The notes under the pieces are model-generated. The model worked only from the letters and a program-made list of their open reading frames with translations, had not been told where the DNA came from and made no database searches. A program made the translations under genes and the position numbers. From Paenibacillus sonchi (lineage in GTDB: Bacteria > Bacillota > Bacilli > Paenibacillales > Paenibacillaceae): DNA of 64,000 nt. The stretch is taken from NCBI RefSeq assembly GCF_016772475.1, contig NZ_CP068596.1, positions 62,001 through 126,000 on the forward strand, read 5' to 3'. Positions within the stretch are counted from its first letter, which is position 1. Every line of letters starts with the position of its first letter. Shown piece after piece: positions 18,701 to 27,479 of the stretch.

Positions 18701-21700
18701 TGGAAGCAGGAGTATATTCACTGTATCTGTTAACCAAGGCGTTTATGCATGGACCTTACAGCTCAGAGACGATAAACCTGGTCTATGCATACTCCGGCGA
18801 GAAAAATGATGCTTATCCCCACTACGCGGGAGTCAATGCCTTCCTCCGAACTGCAGCGGTTGAGAATCCGCGGTTCCGCACCACAAGTGTCATGCTGGAG
18901 CCTGATATGCTGCGGAAGGACTGGGCGGCCTGCTGCGCCAGGCTGCGAAATGAATTATATGATGTGCCCGGAGATTCGGAAGTGATGTATTCGGGGTCCG
19001 GGCGGAGCGTTAAGGTCATGGAATCCGTTGAGCTGCCGCAAGTGCCGGAAGCCGAGCTGGTCTACCGTGGAACATACGTGATTACGGGTGGTCTAGGTTG
19101 CATTGGATACCAATTGGCCTGCCGTATGCTGGCTGATCCCGGCTGCCGGGTCATCATCGTCGGGCGTTCCGAACTGGATGGAACACGAAAGCAAAGGCTG
19201 CAGCAATTGCAGGCACTCGCAGGTGAAGCTCATTACATCCAAGGGGATGTTGCCAGCTATAGGGAGGCCAGAAGTGCCTTGCAGGAATGCAGGAAGCGTT
19301 TTGGCTCCATTCAGGGAGTGGTTCATTGTGCAGGCGTAATTAGCGATGCTTTACTGTTCCATAAGGAGCGCCATGATTTCGATGCGGTCCTGCAATCCAA
19401 GGTATGGGGCACTCTGAACCTAGATGAGTTGACAGCTTCCGATGATCTTGATTTCTTTGTCTTGTTCTCATCCATATCATCTGTGTTCGGCAATGCCGGC
19501 CAAAGCGATTATGCTTATGCCAATCGTTTTATGGACGAATTTGCAGTGGTAAGGGATCAGAAGCATCTCAACGGCTTAAGATCCGGCAAAAGCTTGTCGG
19601 TTAATTGGCCTTTGTGGGCAGACGGAGGCATGCAGCTGTCCGGGGAACATAAGAAGAAGCTCCAGATGGAGTTTGGCATGACCGAGCTCGGCAGCCGCGA
19701 GGGAATAGCCAGCTTTGAAAAGGCGCTGCTGTCCCCGTATCTGTCCCTTTCCGTTCTAGCCGGTGATAAAGAGCTTCTGCTGCATCGGGTAGTCAGTCGG
19801 CGGTCCCTTCAACTTGGGGAACTTGAGACGCTGATGCAGCCGTATGTAACTGCTTCGGTCAAGCCGCAAGGTCGAGTATCGGGAATTCTTGATCGGGAGT
19901 CACCCGCGAAAGTGCTGGAAGATGACGATGCTAAGCGCAAGCGGGTGGAAGAACTGCTGGCAGGCCTTATATCAGCCGAGACCCGTTTGCCAGCCGGGAA
20001 GGTGCAGTCGCAGCGCAGCTTGGATGAATACGGCTTGAATTCACTAATGATTATGAATATGACAGGTGAGCTGATAAGTCAATTCGGAGCACTGCCTCAG
20101 ACGTTATTCTTCGAGCACCGCAATCTGGAAGAGCTGGCGGCATATATAGTGAAGGCATACCCGGATCAAGTAGCGAAGCTGTTCGGAGGGCCGGCGGACG
20201 TCACCGCTATGGAACCGGAGCAGGAGACAGGCGGACGCTCTCTTCCGGAGGGCGAAGCCGCAGGAGAGCCGCCGGTCAAGGAACCGAACGATTCCTCCCT
20301 TCCTTCTGCCAGGAGGGAGGAGGACGGCGATAAGGATGAACGGATCGCTATCATAGGGATTAGCGGACGTTATCCTATGGCCCGGACCCTGGAAGACTAT
20401 TGGAACAATCTGAAGTCTGGCAGGGATTGTATTGTCGAGATCCCGGCGGACCGTTGGGACTTGCTCTCTTTCTTCGATCCAAACAAGGAAGCGAAGGGGA
20501 AGAGTTATACCAAATGGGGTGGTTTTCTGGACGGTATAGATGAGTTCGACCCGCTTTTTTTCAATATATCGCCCAAGGAAGCGGAGCTGATGGACCCGCA
20601 GGAAAGACTGTTTTTGGAATGTGCATGGGAAACGCTGGAGGATTCGGGTTATACCCGCAAAAGACTGGAAAAGGCGACGGTAGGCGTTTACGTTGGAGCG
20701 ATGTGGAGCCAGTACCAGCTGTACGGAGCTGCAGGGGACGAGCGGGAGAAGCCGACTTCAAGCTTCTCCTCCATTGCCAACCGGGTTTCGTACGTAATGA
20801 ATTTTACAGGTCCGAGCATGGCGATAGATACCATGTGTTCCTCTTCGTTGACAGCAATCAAGCTTGCCTGCGACAGTCTTATTCGCGGGGAAACGGATTA
20901 TGCGCTTGCTGGCGGAGTAAACGTGGCGTCGCATCCCAACAAATATATATTGGTCAGCCAAGGCAAATTCGGCTCCACGGACGGTAAATGTCGCAGCTTC
21001 GGCGAAGGCGGAGACGGGTATGTGCCGGGTGAAGGCGTAGGAGCCGTGTTGTTGAAGCCGCTGGATAAAGCCGTCCGGGACGGAGATTCCATTTATGGTG
21101 TAATTGCGGGTACGTCTCTTAACCATGGAGGCAAAACCAACGGATACACGGTTCCGAGTCCGGTATCCCAAGCGAAGCTGCTGAAGCAGGCTTTTCATGA
21201 ATCGGGGATTGACCCGCGTACGATCAGTTATCTCGAGGCCCACGGCACCGGAACGGCTTTGGGTGATCCTATTGAAATTGAGGGTATTAACAGGGCGTTT
21301 GAATCCTTTACGGAGGATAAGGAATTTTGCGCCATAGGCTCAGTGAAGTCGAATGTGGGGCATCTTGAATCGGCAGCCGGGATCGCGGCACTGACGAAGG
21401 TATTGCTGCAAATGCGCGAGCGGATGCTTGTACCGTCACTGCACTCTGATCAGTTAAATCCAAGAATCGATTTCCCCAGTTCTCCTGTCCGCGTCCAGCG
21501 CGTATTAAGCGAATGGAGCCAGCCTGTCCGCATGATGAACGGGAGACAAGAGACGTATCCCCGTCGGGCGGGAATCAGCTCCTTTGGGGCAGGCGGCTCC
21601 AACGCGTTTCTTGTCGTAGAGGAGTATGTGGAGAGGAAATCGTCCCCAAGTAAAGCAGCAAACCGAAATAGGCAGCCTGCTTCCATAGCAGTGCTCTCAG

Positions 21701-24700
21701 CCAGGACAAGGGAACGGCTGTATGTGTATGCAGGCCAAATGAAGGCATTTGTGAACAGCCGGCGATTGCAGGAAGGAGCGGTAGCGGAAAGGAAGGAAGC
21801 GGCTCCAGTGGAATCGCTTCTGTCGTATATTGAAGCGGTGACCGGAGTCGGAAGGGAGCAATTGGACACAGGGGACCAGCTCGGGAATTTATTAGGCACT
21901 GCAGCTGACATTATGCACTTCGTGTCCGGGATTAACCAGAAGTTCGGGGTTGAGCTGAACCTACATGAAATAGCGGGCGGCCTGACAATCGGTGGCCTGG
22001 ATAGCCTCATTGCTGCTGCCCGAATAATGCGCGGAGAGGCGGTGGAACCGGCCATTCTGCAGACGCTCCCGATCGATACCGGCGCTGCCGGTTACTCGTT
22101 GCAGGATCTGGTCTATACTCTGCAGACCGGCCGTGAGCACTTCGAAGAGCGCCTGGCAATCGTCTGCGAGGATTATCATGAGCTGAGCTATCTGCTGGAC
22201 GTTTATCTTCAAGACGGCAAAGCTCCGGGGCTATACTCCGGATGTGCATCGGATAAGACGGCGCACGGGCAGGTTCCCGCACTTGACCCGGATCATGATA
22301 CTGTCCATTTAACGGATAGGAGTCGTCTGAATGAAATGGCCAGAAGATGGACGGAAGGCTCTGACATTCCATGGAAGACGCTGTATTCGGATCAGAAGCA
22401 CCGTCCGGTTAAACTTCCGACCTATCCCTTCAGCAGAGAACGTTACTGGATAGAGACCGGCTGCGCACTTCCGGCGTCGCCGAGTGCAGAAGCTGTCGGT
22501 TCACTGCGGCCGTTTATTGATGCGAATGTATCCACCTTTGAAGGACTATCCTATACCAAGCTATTCAGCAAGGAGAGTGTCCTGATTAAGGATCATGTGG
22601 TGCAGGGAGATGTTCTTGTTCCGGGCGCGGCCATGATCGAGATGGTCAGGTCGGCCGGCTCGCTTGCGAATCCGGGGAAATCCGTTACAGAGCTGAAGCA
22701 TGCAATGTGGTTCTCTCCCCTTGATGTAACAGCTGGCAGCAAACAGGCAACCATCAGGTTAACCCCGGCGGGTGACCAAGCTGAGTTTGCCATTGTTACC
22801 GATGTCCAGGGAGAGCAGACGGTCCACTTTAAAGGCGTTCTGGCATATGGGAGTGTTGCCGCTCTTGACAGTCCGCTCGACCTATCAATGATACGCGAGC
22901 GGTGCCGGTCGGTAATCTCTCCTGACGACCTGTATTCCCGCTTCTATGAACGGGGGTTTCAATACGGGCCCAGCTATCAGGTTATGGCGGAGCTGTACCA
23001 CAATGATGTTGAAGCACTGGGACTTATCCGATTGCCGTCCAGAAGCCTGCAGAATGAAGGCAACGGGTTCCATCCGGCCATATGGGATGGGGCTATGCAA
23101 TCGGTGGCCGCCTTGGCAGGGGAAGAGCCGGCTGAACAAGCAGGTCTGCCGTTTGCCATTAAGGAGATTGAAATATACGGCGATATGCCGACTGCGTGCT
23201 GGGTGCATACCGTAGAGGGTAACGAAGGGTATGCCATTACAATTTGCTGCATGTCAGGGAACCGGTTGGCCCGGATTAATGGCTTCCGCTTAACTGGAAC
23301 ATCTGGCCCCAAGAATGGGGCCGAAGGAAAGGGGCTCATATACGTCCAGGAGCAATGGAAGCCGGTTGAACTGGCAATTCATATGCGAACCATGGAACAG
23401 AGCCTGCTAGTCTTTGATGACGATAATGCAAGGTTTGAGCATATAAGGGATGAGCTGGCCCAAGCATACCCTACGATTCTGAGGGTACGAACGGGAGCCG
23501 AATTCCGTAGAACGGAATTCGGCTTTGAGCTTAATCCGGATGAGCCAGGCGGATATCACGGGCTCTTCGAGTCTCTTCGGGAGTTCAGCCCCCATGACTT
23601 CCATATCATTTGGTTATGGACCTGGACGAACACTGATGAGGATTCAGCCAGCTATGAGGTGGATAACGTACACTCATCGGCACTGCGCCTGCTCTACTTT
23701 ACCAGAGCAATAGCCGGTGTAGATAGGCATGGGCAAACGAAGATTCTGTTTGTATACGCAGGACACCGTCCGGAATGGGAGAGCTCCTGCGCAGCCGCTT
23801 TTGCCAAAAGTGTCTGCCTGGAGAGTAAGCAGGAGGTCTACAGAACAGTCCGGGTGGATGATAAGCTGCAGGCAGCAGAGCTGGCTCAGCTGCTGTACAG
23901 GGAAGTAAATGCTATTCAACAATCATTTGCGGAGATCGCGTACACTGGCGGTAAACGGATGATGCGGGTGCTGGAGGAAGCGGATGCCGGGCTTCAACTA
24001 AATTCCGGTTCATCTAACTGCAGCCTTGTACAGAAACGGCCAGTATATGTGATTACCGGAGGAGCTGGTGGACTGGGCCTGGTCTTCGCCAGGTATTTGG
24101 CGGCAGCCCGCCCTTGCATTCTTGTGCTGGCCGGAAGGTCAGAGCTGAATGCGGACAGGCTTGCGGTGCTGGGACAGCTTGGAGGGACAGTCGAGATCTC
24201 CTATATGAGATGCGATTTATCGGACTCTGCGGATACGCACAGACTCTTCCAGAACATCAGGCAGCGGCATGGAGCCATTCACGGAGTCATCCACGCAGCA
24301 GGTGTGGCACGGGATTCGTTGGTCAAAAGGAAGTCCGGAGAAGAGTTGCAGTCTGTTCTTGCGGCTAAGGTAAACGGAATCTTCCATGTGGACGAAGCTA
24401 CCAAGGACGAACCCCTTGAATTTTTTGTAGCCTTTTCCTCTATAGCGGCGGTAGCGGGAAGCCGAGGGCAGGCCGACTATGCTTTTGCCAACCGTTATAT
24501 GGATGAGTACATGGAGCGCAGGCATCAGCTAACGGGCATGGGTCGGCGCTCCGGCGTTTCGTTATCCGTTAACTGGCCTCTCTGGTTGGAAGGAGGCATG
24601 ATGATGCCTGCCGCTATAAGTTCCAAGATGGAAGAGGAGACTGGCCTGACGGCACTGCAGACAGACCAGGGCGTGATGGCGTTTGAAGCAATGCTTGGTT

Positions 24701-25362
24701 TCGGTTATCCTCGGCTGACGGTGGCGGCAGGCCGGCTGGACAAGATGAGAGAGTGGCTGTTCCGTCCGCTGGATATATCGGAGGCCGCAGCCTCTGGATC
24801 GGATATGGTTGCACCTTCCGATCAGCCCTGTGCGGAGGGAGATCCGACTCCGGAGCAGGCTTCTGCATTTGTAAAACAAATGATCTCCCGGACAACAAAG
24901 GTAGCGGTAGAACGAATCCGCGATACTGACACGTTTGACCGGTATGGGATGGATTCCGTCATGCTCATGAGTATGGGGCGTGATCTGGAAGCTGTCATCG
25001 GTGCAGATGGCCAAACCGTATTCGTCGAATACAATACAGTGCGGGAGGTAAGCGGATATTTGCTGCACCGCCACCGGGATCGGTTGGCAGTATATTTCCA
25101 GAAGGATTCTGCCGATGCTGCGGTCCCGGCTCCTTCGGTCCAGCCGAAGCAGGCGCGGCCGGGTGCCAAGGAGGTCGCTGTAATCGGGTTAAGCGGGAAG
25201 TACCCAGAGGCGGAGACCATCAGTGCATTCTGGGCCAACCTGAGTGAAGGGAAGGATTGTATCCGGGAAGTGCCTACGGAACGATGGAATGCGGATTTGT
25301 ACATGAATGCTCCTGAAGACAAGGAGCACATGCGCATTAATGGCAAGTGGGGGGATTTATAA
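12760..25362 (+). CDS. trans-AT PKS-NRPS megasynthase 1: loading A-ACP, two KS-DH-KR-ACP modules, start of KS3
   Basis: ATG 12760 is 8 bases after AAGGAGG. Domains by residue: relic of a condensation domain (1-290, no HHxxxDG); adenylation A1 (295-807) with YTSGSTG but FMPSMWE in place of the usual FDxSVWE, so Asp235 is absent and the substrate is probably not an ordinary amino acid; ACP1 (840-915, Ser878); KS1 (971-1396, Cys1140, EAHGTGT, NIGHT); DH1 (1585-1860, HVIHGAAVLP, DGAMH); KR1 (1880-2340, YAYAN); ACP2 (2393-2465, GLNSL); KS2 (2527-2960, Cys2693); a serine-less ACP-like insert (3015-3100); DH2 (3248-3520, HVVQGDVLVP, DGAMQ); KR2 (3530-3990, YAFAN); ACP3 (4031-4105, YGMDSV); KS3 begins at 4137. 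No AT domains. The frame breaks in a G6 run (25349-25354); the gene continues to 27479. Confidence 0.92.
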   Translation: MDLAIAEMLIFSRSHFFRKGCHYEYHTSFDSQPHLHPVNMEKQSAVITANQTTLAEFLDSLKLASTELSHTWIIKQGTGKQTLQEVQRLFAQNVPQVFHLLQGEQQRQAYEWELIRLFKLSEEQWGAVRSFSEEMGVKPQVVMAAVFITLFARYPDYEMKAGVRGIGKRGRSITWFDCSNAEGRTLRTLVGQVKDALPQEKESSSYQLLLQIPNLPLENKEAASPDAVVSFREEGESCVGGIKYSPILWDSISVELMLRQFANFLTNLLQEPDTVMDQVPLINREEESFLLDWAGCDEEISFDQPLYDRFARSASLGGDAIAVIHESGTGETDELSFRELSAAVDRLALRISCLRIDPASAIGVYGERSINTIVSILAIFKLGLTYVPLDGSYPETQIHYMIQDAGLALILDTDSRESFIGNGHVPVLRLDGSDPVPGGIAEDGGMQPETIYDSGEASLILYTSGSTGNPKGVRHRQLQLINYFNHMWTRYPFQQGDRTCQRTSMNFMPSMWEFLGALLQGVPTVILSDTVVKDPSKIIQALDKNKVSCCTMLPSMLRRMFESSEDLTVLKQVRMWMTVGEPFTLDLFKQFMKHFPDSLLVADYGATEVNGIMQFSTADCDLAEGRMAWFRPITNVKAFILDSHMRLCPVGVPGELHIGGVSLAVEYVNRQEETAAKFIKNPFRGREGERLYKMGDMARYLPDGTIQLLGRQDHQVKIRGIRIELSAVEKALSGDERIQECAVVAKESSNGTKRLVAFIALKPHAVYSDGEIREDLGARLPGFMVPSSFIFLKEMPRTPNGKLDRQKLIKADTGALVRELEEAAGKDVSDVIPPVESSAEIDNDSIRDELLRIATEILGGSPGEIKAHHKYYEVGFDSMTIVDFMNRIKALFEVKLEVTDFYDHPSIKDLVLFLARKGARPIAPEITETVTNVVVPGNASMKACSSDEAATDHPAKPADDAPADCQLAGRKIAVIGLSCRFPGARNAEEYWSNLAKGVCSVTEIPTGRWEMGSFYDPDLKKPFRSASKWGGFMQGIDQFDPEFFRISPRESEMMDPQHRLILEECWKAMEDAGYQDKELSDRAVGVYIGGRPGDYIQLIHDQNLPHDPYTTMGNDNAILSARISYYLNLKGPCITVDTACSSSLTAIHLACSDIAAGESEMAFAGGVSVMSSPSLYYQSSSMGMFSADGQCKAFDNEANGMVPGEGVGIVILKSLDRALEDGDHIYGVIVASGINQDGKTNGITAPSAASQQQLIQNLYTKHRLDPNRISYIEAHGTGTKLGDPIEIKALTEAFSGWTDQKGYCAVGSVKTNIGHTIACSGVAGLIKVLLAMKHRKLPPSLHFKNANEHIDFADSPFYVNTVLRDWEAQEPRMAAVSSFGISGTNAHLVVEEVPDVPRGGSDSLPYHIVPLSAKTKRALMAKAGDLAVWLDNEGSGYTLDEIGYTLQAGRSVFDCRAVFVVAGHHDLKRKLEAFLSGEALPNIYSNLHRQAPAEETGRHQQDKLLRRFGKADLERDESRNIAGQIAAWFIQGHDIDWTLIPRGSRPRRIPMPVYPFERQRYWIAGAADYRPQVQLEEKSADTQRSLHPYLGENFSTLKEQRFRTIFHLEDAEIQEHVIHGAAVLPAAVMMEMARAAGEFACEHKIRAISSIVWKREIRFTEDAKSVAIHLSEREHAVHFAIMDQTGDGPQTVCQGQLELDAVPRSAVAGIEVATSILARCTRSRTASELYSSFAEKGIQYGAGYQVVKTLAYNENELLARLELPDGQVTGEAPYELLPHMLDGAMHAIGGFDELFEADQSYVPFMLGRLELYRPLGKLCLTHIRLHHSNESGHGIIKADINVFDEQNALYLRLSDFVIKAIKKQGNPVVNTTPEPEVLFLADRWKSKELLPSAAEIPKNILVFGSDERRFPADALTDQRIIIVKQGTSWRQGADNMYEVGCEYADYTKLLDVLFDRGFRPDGILHLWTLDTSMYRDPSVHMEAGVYSLYLLTKAFMHGPYSSETINLVYAYSGEKNDAYPHYAGVNAFLRTAAVENPRFRTTSVMLEPDMLRKDWAACCARLRNELYDVPGDSEVMYSGSGRSVKVMESVELPQVPEAELVYRGTYVITGGLGCIGYQLACRMLADPGCRVIIVGRSELDGTRKQRLQQLQALAGEAHYIQGDVASYREARSALQECRKRFGSIQGVVHCAGVISDALLFHKERHDFDAVLQSKVWGTLNLDELTASDDLDFFVLFSSISSVFGNAGQSDYAYANRFMDEFAVVRDQKHLNGLRSGKSLSVNWPLWADGGMQLSGEHKKKLQMEFGMTELGSREGIASFEKALLSPYLSLSVLAGDKELLLHRVVSRRSLQLGELETLMQPYVTASVKPQGRVSGILDRESPAKVLEDDDAKRKRVEELLAGLISAETRLPAGKVQSQRSLDEYGLNSLMIMNMTGELISQFGALPQTLFFEHRNLEELAAYIVKAYPDQVAKLFGGPADVTAMEPEQETGGRSLPEGEAAGEPPVKEPNDSSLPSARREEDGDKDERIAIIGISGRYPMARTLEDYWNNLKSGRDCIVEIPADRWDLLSFFDPNKEAKGKSYTKWGGFLDGIDEFDPLFFNISPKEAELMDPQERLFLECAWETLEDSGYTRKRLEKATVGVYVGAMWSQYQLYGAAGDEREKPTSSFSSIANRVSYVMNFTGPSMAIDTMCSSSLTAIKLACDSLIRGETDYALAGGVNVASHPNKYILVSQGKFGSTDGKCRSFGEGGDGYVPGEGVGAVLLKPLDKAVRDGDSIYGVIAGTSLNHGGKTNGYTVPSPVSQAKLLKQAFHESGIDPRTISYLEAHGTGTALGDPIEIEGINRAFESFTEDKEFCAIGSVKSNVGHLESAAGIAALTKVLLQMRERMLVPSLHSDQLNPRIDFPSSPVRVQRVLSEWSQPVRMMNGRQETYPRRAGISSFGAGGSNAFLVVEEYVERKSSPSKAANRNRQPASIAVLSARTRERLYVYAGQMKAFVNSRRLQEGAVAERKEAAPVESLLSYIEAVTGVGREQLDTGDQLGNLLGTAADIMHFVSGINQKFGVELNLHEIAGGLTIGGLDSLIAAARIMRGEAVEPAILQTLPIDTGAAGYSLQDLVYTLQTGREHFEERLAIVCEDYHELSYLLDVYLQDGKAPGLYSGCASDKTAHGQVPALDPDHDTVHLTDRSRLNEMARRWTEGSDIPWKTLYSDQKHRPVKLPTYPFSRERYWIETGCALPASPSAEAVGSLRPFIDANVSTFEGLSYTKLFSKESVLIKDHVVQGDVLVPGAAMIEMVRSAGSLANPGKSVTELKHAMWFSPLDVTAGSKQATIRLTPAGDQAEFAIVTDVQGEQTVHFKGVLAYGSVAALDSPLDLSMIRERCRSVISPDDLYSRFYERGFQYGPSYQVMAELYHNDVEALGLIRLPSRSLQNEGNGFHPAIWDGAMQSVAALAGEEPAEQAGLPFAIKEIEIYGDMPTACWVHTVEGNEGYAITICCMSGNRLARINGFRLTGTSGPKNGAEGKGLIYVQEQWKPVELAIHMRTMEQSLLVFDDDNARFEHIRDELAQAYPTILRVRTGAEFRRTEFGFELNPDEPGGYHGLFESLREFSPHDFHIIWLWTWTNTDEDSASYEVDNVHSSALRLLYFTRAIAGVDRHGQTKILFVYAGHRPEWESSCAAAFAKSVCLESKQEVYRTVRVDDKLQAAELAQLLYREVNAIQQSFAEIAYTGGKRMMRVLEEADAGLQLNSGSSNCSLVQKRPVYVITGGAGGLGLVFARYLAAARPCILVLAGRSELNADRLAVLGQLGGTVEISYMRCDLSDSADTHRLFQNIRQRHGAIHGVIHAAGVARDSLVKRKSGEELQSVLAAKVNGIFHVDEATKDEPLEFFVAFSSIAAVAGSRGQADYAFANRYMDEYMERRHQLTGMGRRSGVSLSVNWPLWLEGGMMMPAAISSKMEEETGLTALQTDQGVMAFEAMLGFGYPRLTVAAGRLDKMREWLFRPLDISEAAASGSDMVAPSDQPCAEGDPTPEQASAFVKQMISRTTKVAVERIRDTDTFDRYGMDSVMLMSMGRDLEAVIGADGQTVFVEYNTVREVSGYLLHRHRDRLAVYFQKDSADAAVPAPSVQPKQARPGAKEVAVIGLSGKYPEAETISAFWANLSEGKDCIREVPTERWNADLYMNAPEDKEHMRINGKWGDL

Positions 25363-27479
25363 AAGATGTGGACCGGTTTGATCCGCTCTTTTTTAACATA
25401 TCGCCCAAGGAAGCGGTCAGCATTGATCCGCAGGAACGGATCATGCTTGAGACGGTGTGGCATGCGCTGGAGGATAGCGGCTACTCAAGAACCAGACTGA
25501 ACCGCTTGGAGAAAGAGGGCCGGCGGGTAGGTGTATTCATCGGTGTCATGTCGCAGCCGTATCCATGGGTTGCCAAGGATAAACATGCCGCTGGCGTTCT
25601 TTCCGGTGCTTCCTATTGGTCGATCGCCAATCGAATTTCATATTATCTTGGCATCCAAGGACCTAGTATGGCAGTGGATACCGCCTGCTCATCCTCGCTT
25701 GCGGCGCTGCATCTGGCAGTCAACAGTTTGCGGCTGGGAGAATGCTCTATGGCCATCGTCGGAGGTGTGAACCTGAGTCTGCATCCTTACAAATATATAG
25801 GCTTGTCCCAGGCCAAACTGTTGGGAAGCCACAGTAGGAGTCTTAGCATGGGTGATGGAGACGGTTATCTACCGGGCGAAGGGGCCGGTGTCGTCATATT
25901 GAAGTTGGCCGAATCGGCGGAAGCGGACCGGGATCGAATTCTCTGCAGGATCAAGGGCAGCGCCGTTAACCATAGCGGCAGAACCGGTGCCTATAAGGTT
26001 CCTTCCCGGGAAGCACAGGCAGAGCTTATCCGCCTGGCGTTGGCCGATGCAGAAGCAGACCCCGCCACTATCGGTTATGTTGAAACGGCAACGAACGGGT
26101 CGGCAGTGGGAGACGCCATCGAGTTGGATGCGTTAAAGCTTGTCTTTCAAGACTGCAACCCGGACAGCCATGTGTGCGCCATCGGATCAGTCAAATCCAA
26201 TATCGGTCATCTGGAGGCCGCTTCCGGGATGTCGCAATTGACCAAGGTCATTCTGCAAATGGTACACCGCAAGCTCGTTCCTTCGCTTCATGCGGAACGT
26301 TTGAACCCGCGCATCGACCTAACAGGCACCGTCCTGCGTATTCAACGGGAAGCGGCCGATTGGAGGCGATTCCGGCAACGCAGCGGCGATGGCTCCACCC
26401 CGGAGTTGCCGCTGCGGGCAGTTATCCATGCTGTCGGTGCAGGCGGTACCAATGCGGCTCTCGTAGTAGAAGAGCATCTTCCCGGTCTGGAGCAAGAGCT
26501 AACGCAGGAGCTGGGAGAAGCGGGTCCCTTCCTCTTGCTATTGTCGGCCCGAAATAAGGAGCGTCTGGCCTTGGTGACTCGAAATATGCTGGAGTTTTTG
26601 ACAAGCAGTGATTCGGTTTCGATGAGGAACTTTGCCTACTCCCTGGCTCTGAGGGAGCCGATGGAAGAAAGGCTTGCCCTTGTTGTGCCCGGTAAGCAGG
26701 CTGCCGTTGATGCGCTGCAGAGGGTGCTGGGCGGAAGCTTAAGCGGGAAAGAAGTATTTGTGGGGAGCGTAGACGATACAGGTTTCCAAGCGAAGTATAC
26801 AGCAACGGATGGGACCAAGGAAAGGTTATCCGTCTTAGCGGAGCGTTGGGTGCATGGCACCTTTCTGGTACTTGACGGTTTGTATCCACCGGAGCAATGC
26901 TCCATGCTGTCGCTGCCAGGTTATCCCTTCGAACATGAAAGCTATTGGGTAGCCAGCGATTTATCTGCAGAGCAAACGCTGGAGGAACCGATGGTGGTTG
27001 CACCGGACCGGGAGGTTACCCATGAAATCAGGACCTATCTGACGGAGCTGATTGCGGATTTGCTTGATTTGAAGGCAGTGCAGATTAAGCCCGGCCGGGG
27101 TTTTGATAAATACGGTATGGATTCTCTGACCGCTAGCCGTATGGTGAAGTCCATCCGGCAATTCTGCGGCATAACGGTTTCCCTGCCAGATTTATTCGAG
27201 CACTACTCTATCGAGCGGCTTAGCAGTTTTTTAATTCAGTGCGGTGCCTCCGAGACATGGAAGTTGCCTGAGAAACCATTCTCAAAGAAGGATGATACAG
27301 GGGTGGAACCGGAACGTGAAGCATCCTTCGACTACTACCTGGACAACTTGATTTTATCGAGTATGGAAGATAACAAGCTTCAATTGGATGAAGCACTGGC
27401 CTTGAAGGATTTCATTAAGTCTTTTGTTGAAAGCGGTGAAACGAATGATCGAAAGAGAGATATATCAAAAGTTTGCTGA
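25356..27479 (+). CDS. megasynthase 1, C-terminal fragment: non-elongating KS3 and ACP4
   Basis: Restoring one G at 25349-25354 joins KWGGF of the KS3 start to this frame; there is no separate ribosome site. KS3 keeps its nucleophile (VDTACSSSL) and KSNIGHLE, but EAHGTGT reads ETATNGS: the catalytic His is Ala (codon 26088-26090). Such KS0 domains pass chains on without decarboxylative extension. The trans-AT linker (YPFEHESYW, about 26925) is followed by ACP4 (27020-27240, YGMDSLT) and an acidic and helical tail of the docking type (EALALKDFIKSF). The next gene overlaps the end by 35 bases and begins with a condensation domain, so KS3/ACP4 is the handover point from polyketide to glycine. 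Confidence 0.9.
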   Translation, partial: FIKDVDRFDPLFFNISPKEAVSIDPQERIMLETVWHALEDSGYSRTRLNRLEKEGRRVGVFIGVMSQPYPWVAKDKHAAGVLSGASYWSIANRISYYLGIQGPSMAVDTACSSSLAALHLAVNSLRLGECSMAIVGGVNLSLHPYKYIGLSQAKLLGSHSRSLSMGDGDGYLPGEGAGVVILKLAESAEADRDRILCRIKGSAVNHSGRTGAYKVPSREAQAELIRLALADAEADPATIGYVETATNGSAVGDAIELDALKLVFQDCNPDSHVCAIGSVKSNIGHLEAASGMSQLTKVILQMVHRKLVPSLHAERLNPRIDLTGTVLRIQREAADWRRFRQRSGDGSTPELPLRAVIHAVGAGGTNAALVVEEHLPGLEQELTQELGEAGPFLLLLSARNKERLALVTRNMLEFLTSSDSVSMRNFAYSLALREPMEERLALVVPGKQAAVDALQRVLGGSLSGKEVFVGSVDDTGFQAKYTATDGTKERLSVLAERWVHGTFLVLDGLYPPEQCSMLSLPGYPFEHESYWVASDLSAEQTLEEPMVVAPDREVTHEIRTYLTELIADLLDLKAVQIKPGRGFDKYGMDSLTASRMVKSIRQFCGITVSLPDLFEHYSIERLSSFLIQCGASETWKLPEKPFSKKDDTGVEPEREASFDYYLDNLILSSMEDNKLQLDEALALKDFIKSFVESGETNDRKRDISKVC

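Noticed and set aside
21450..22055. Long minus-strand open frames inside the PKS genes
   Set aside because: They are antisense to conserved KS and linker domains, lack ribosome sites and arise from the codon bias of the GC-richer synthase genes. The same applies to others such as 24822-25463 and 40444-41196.
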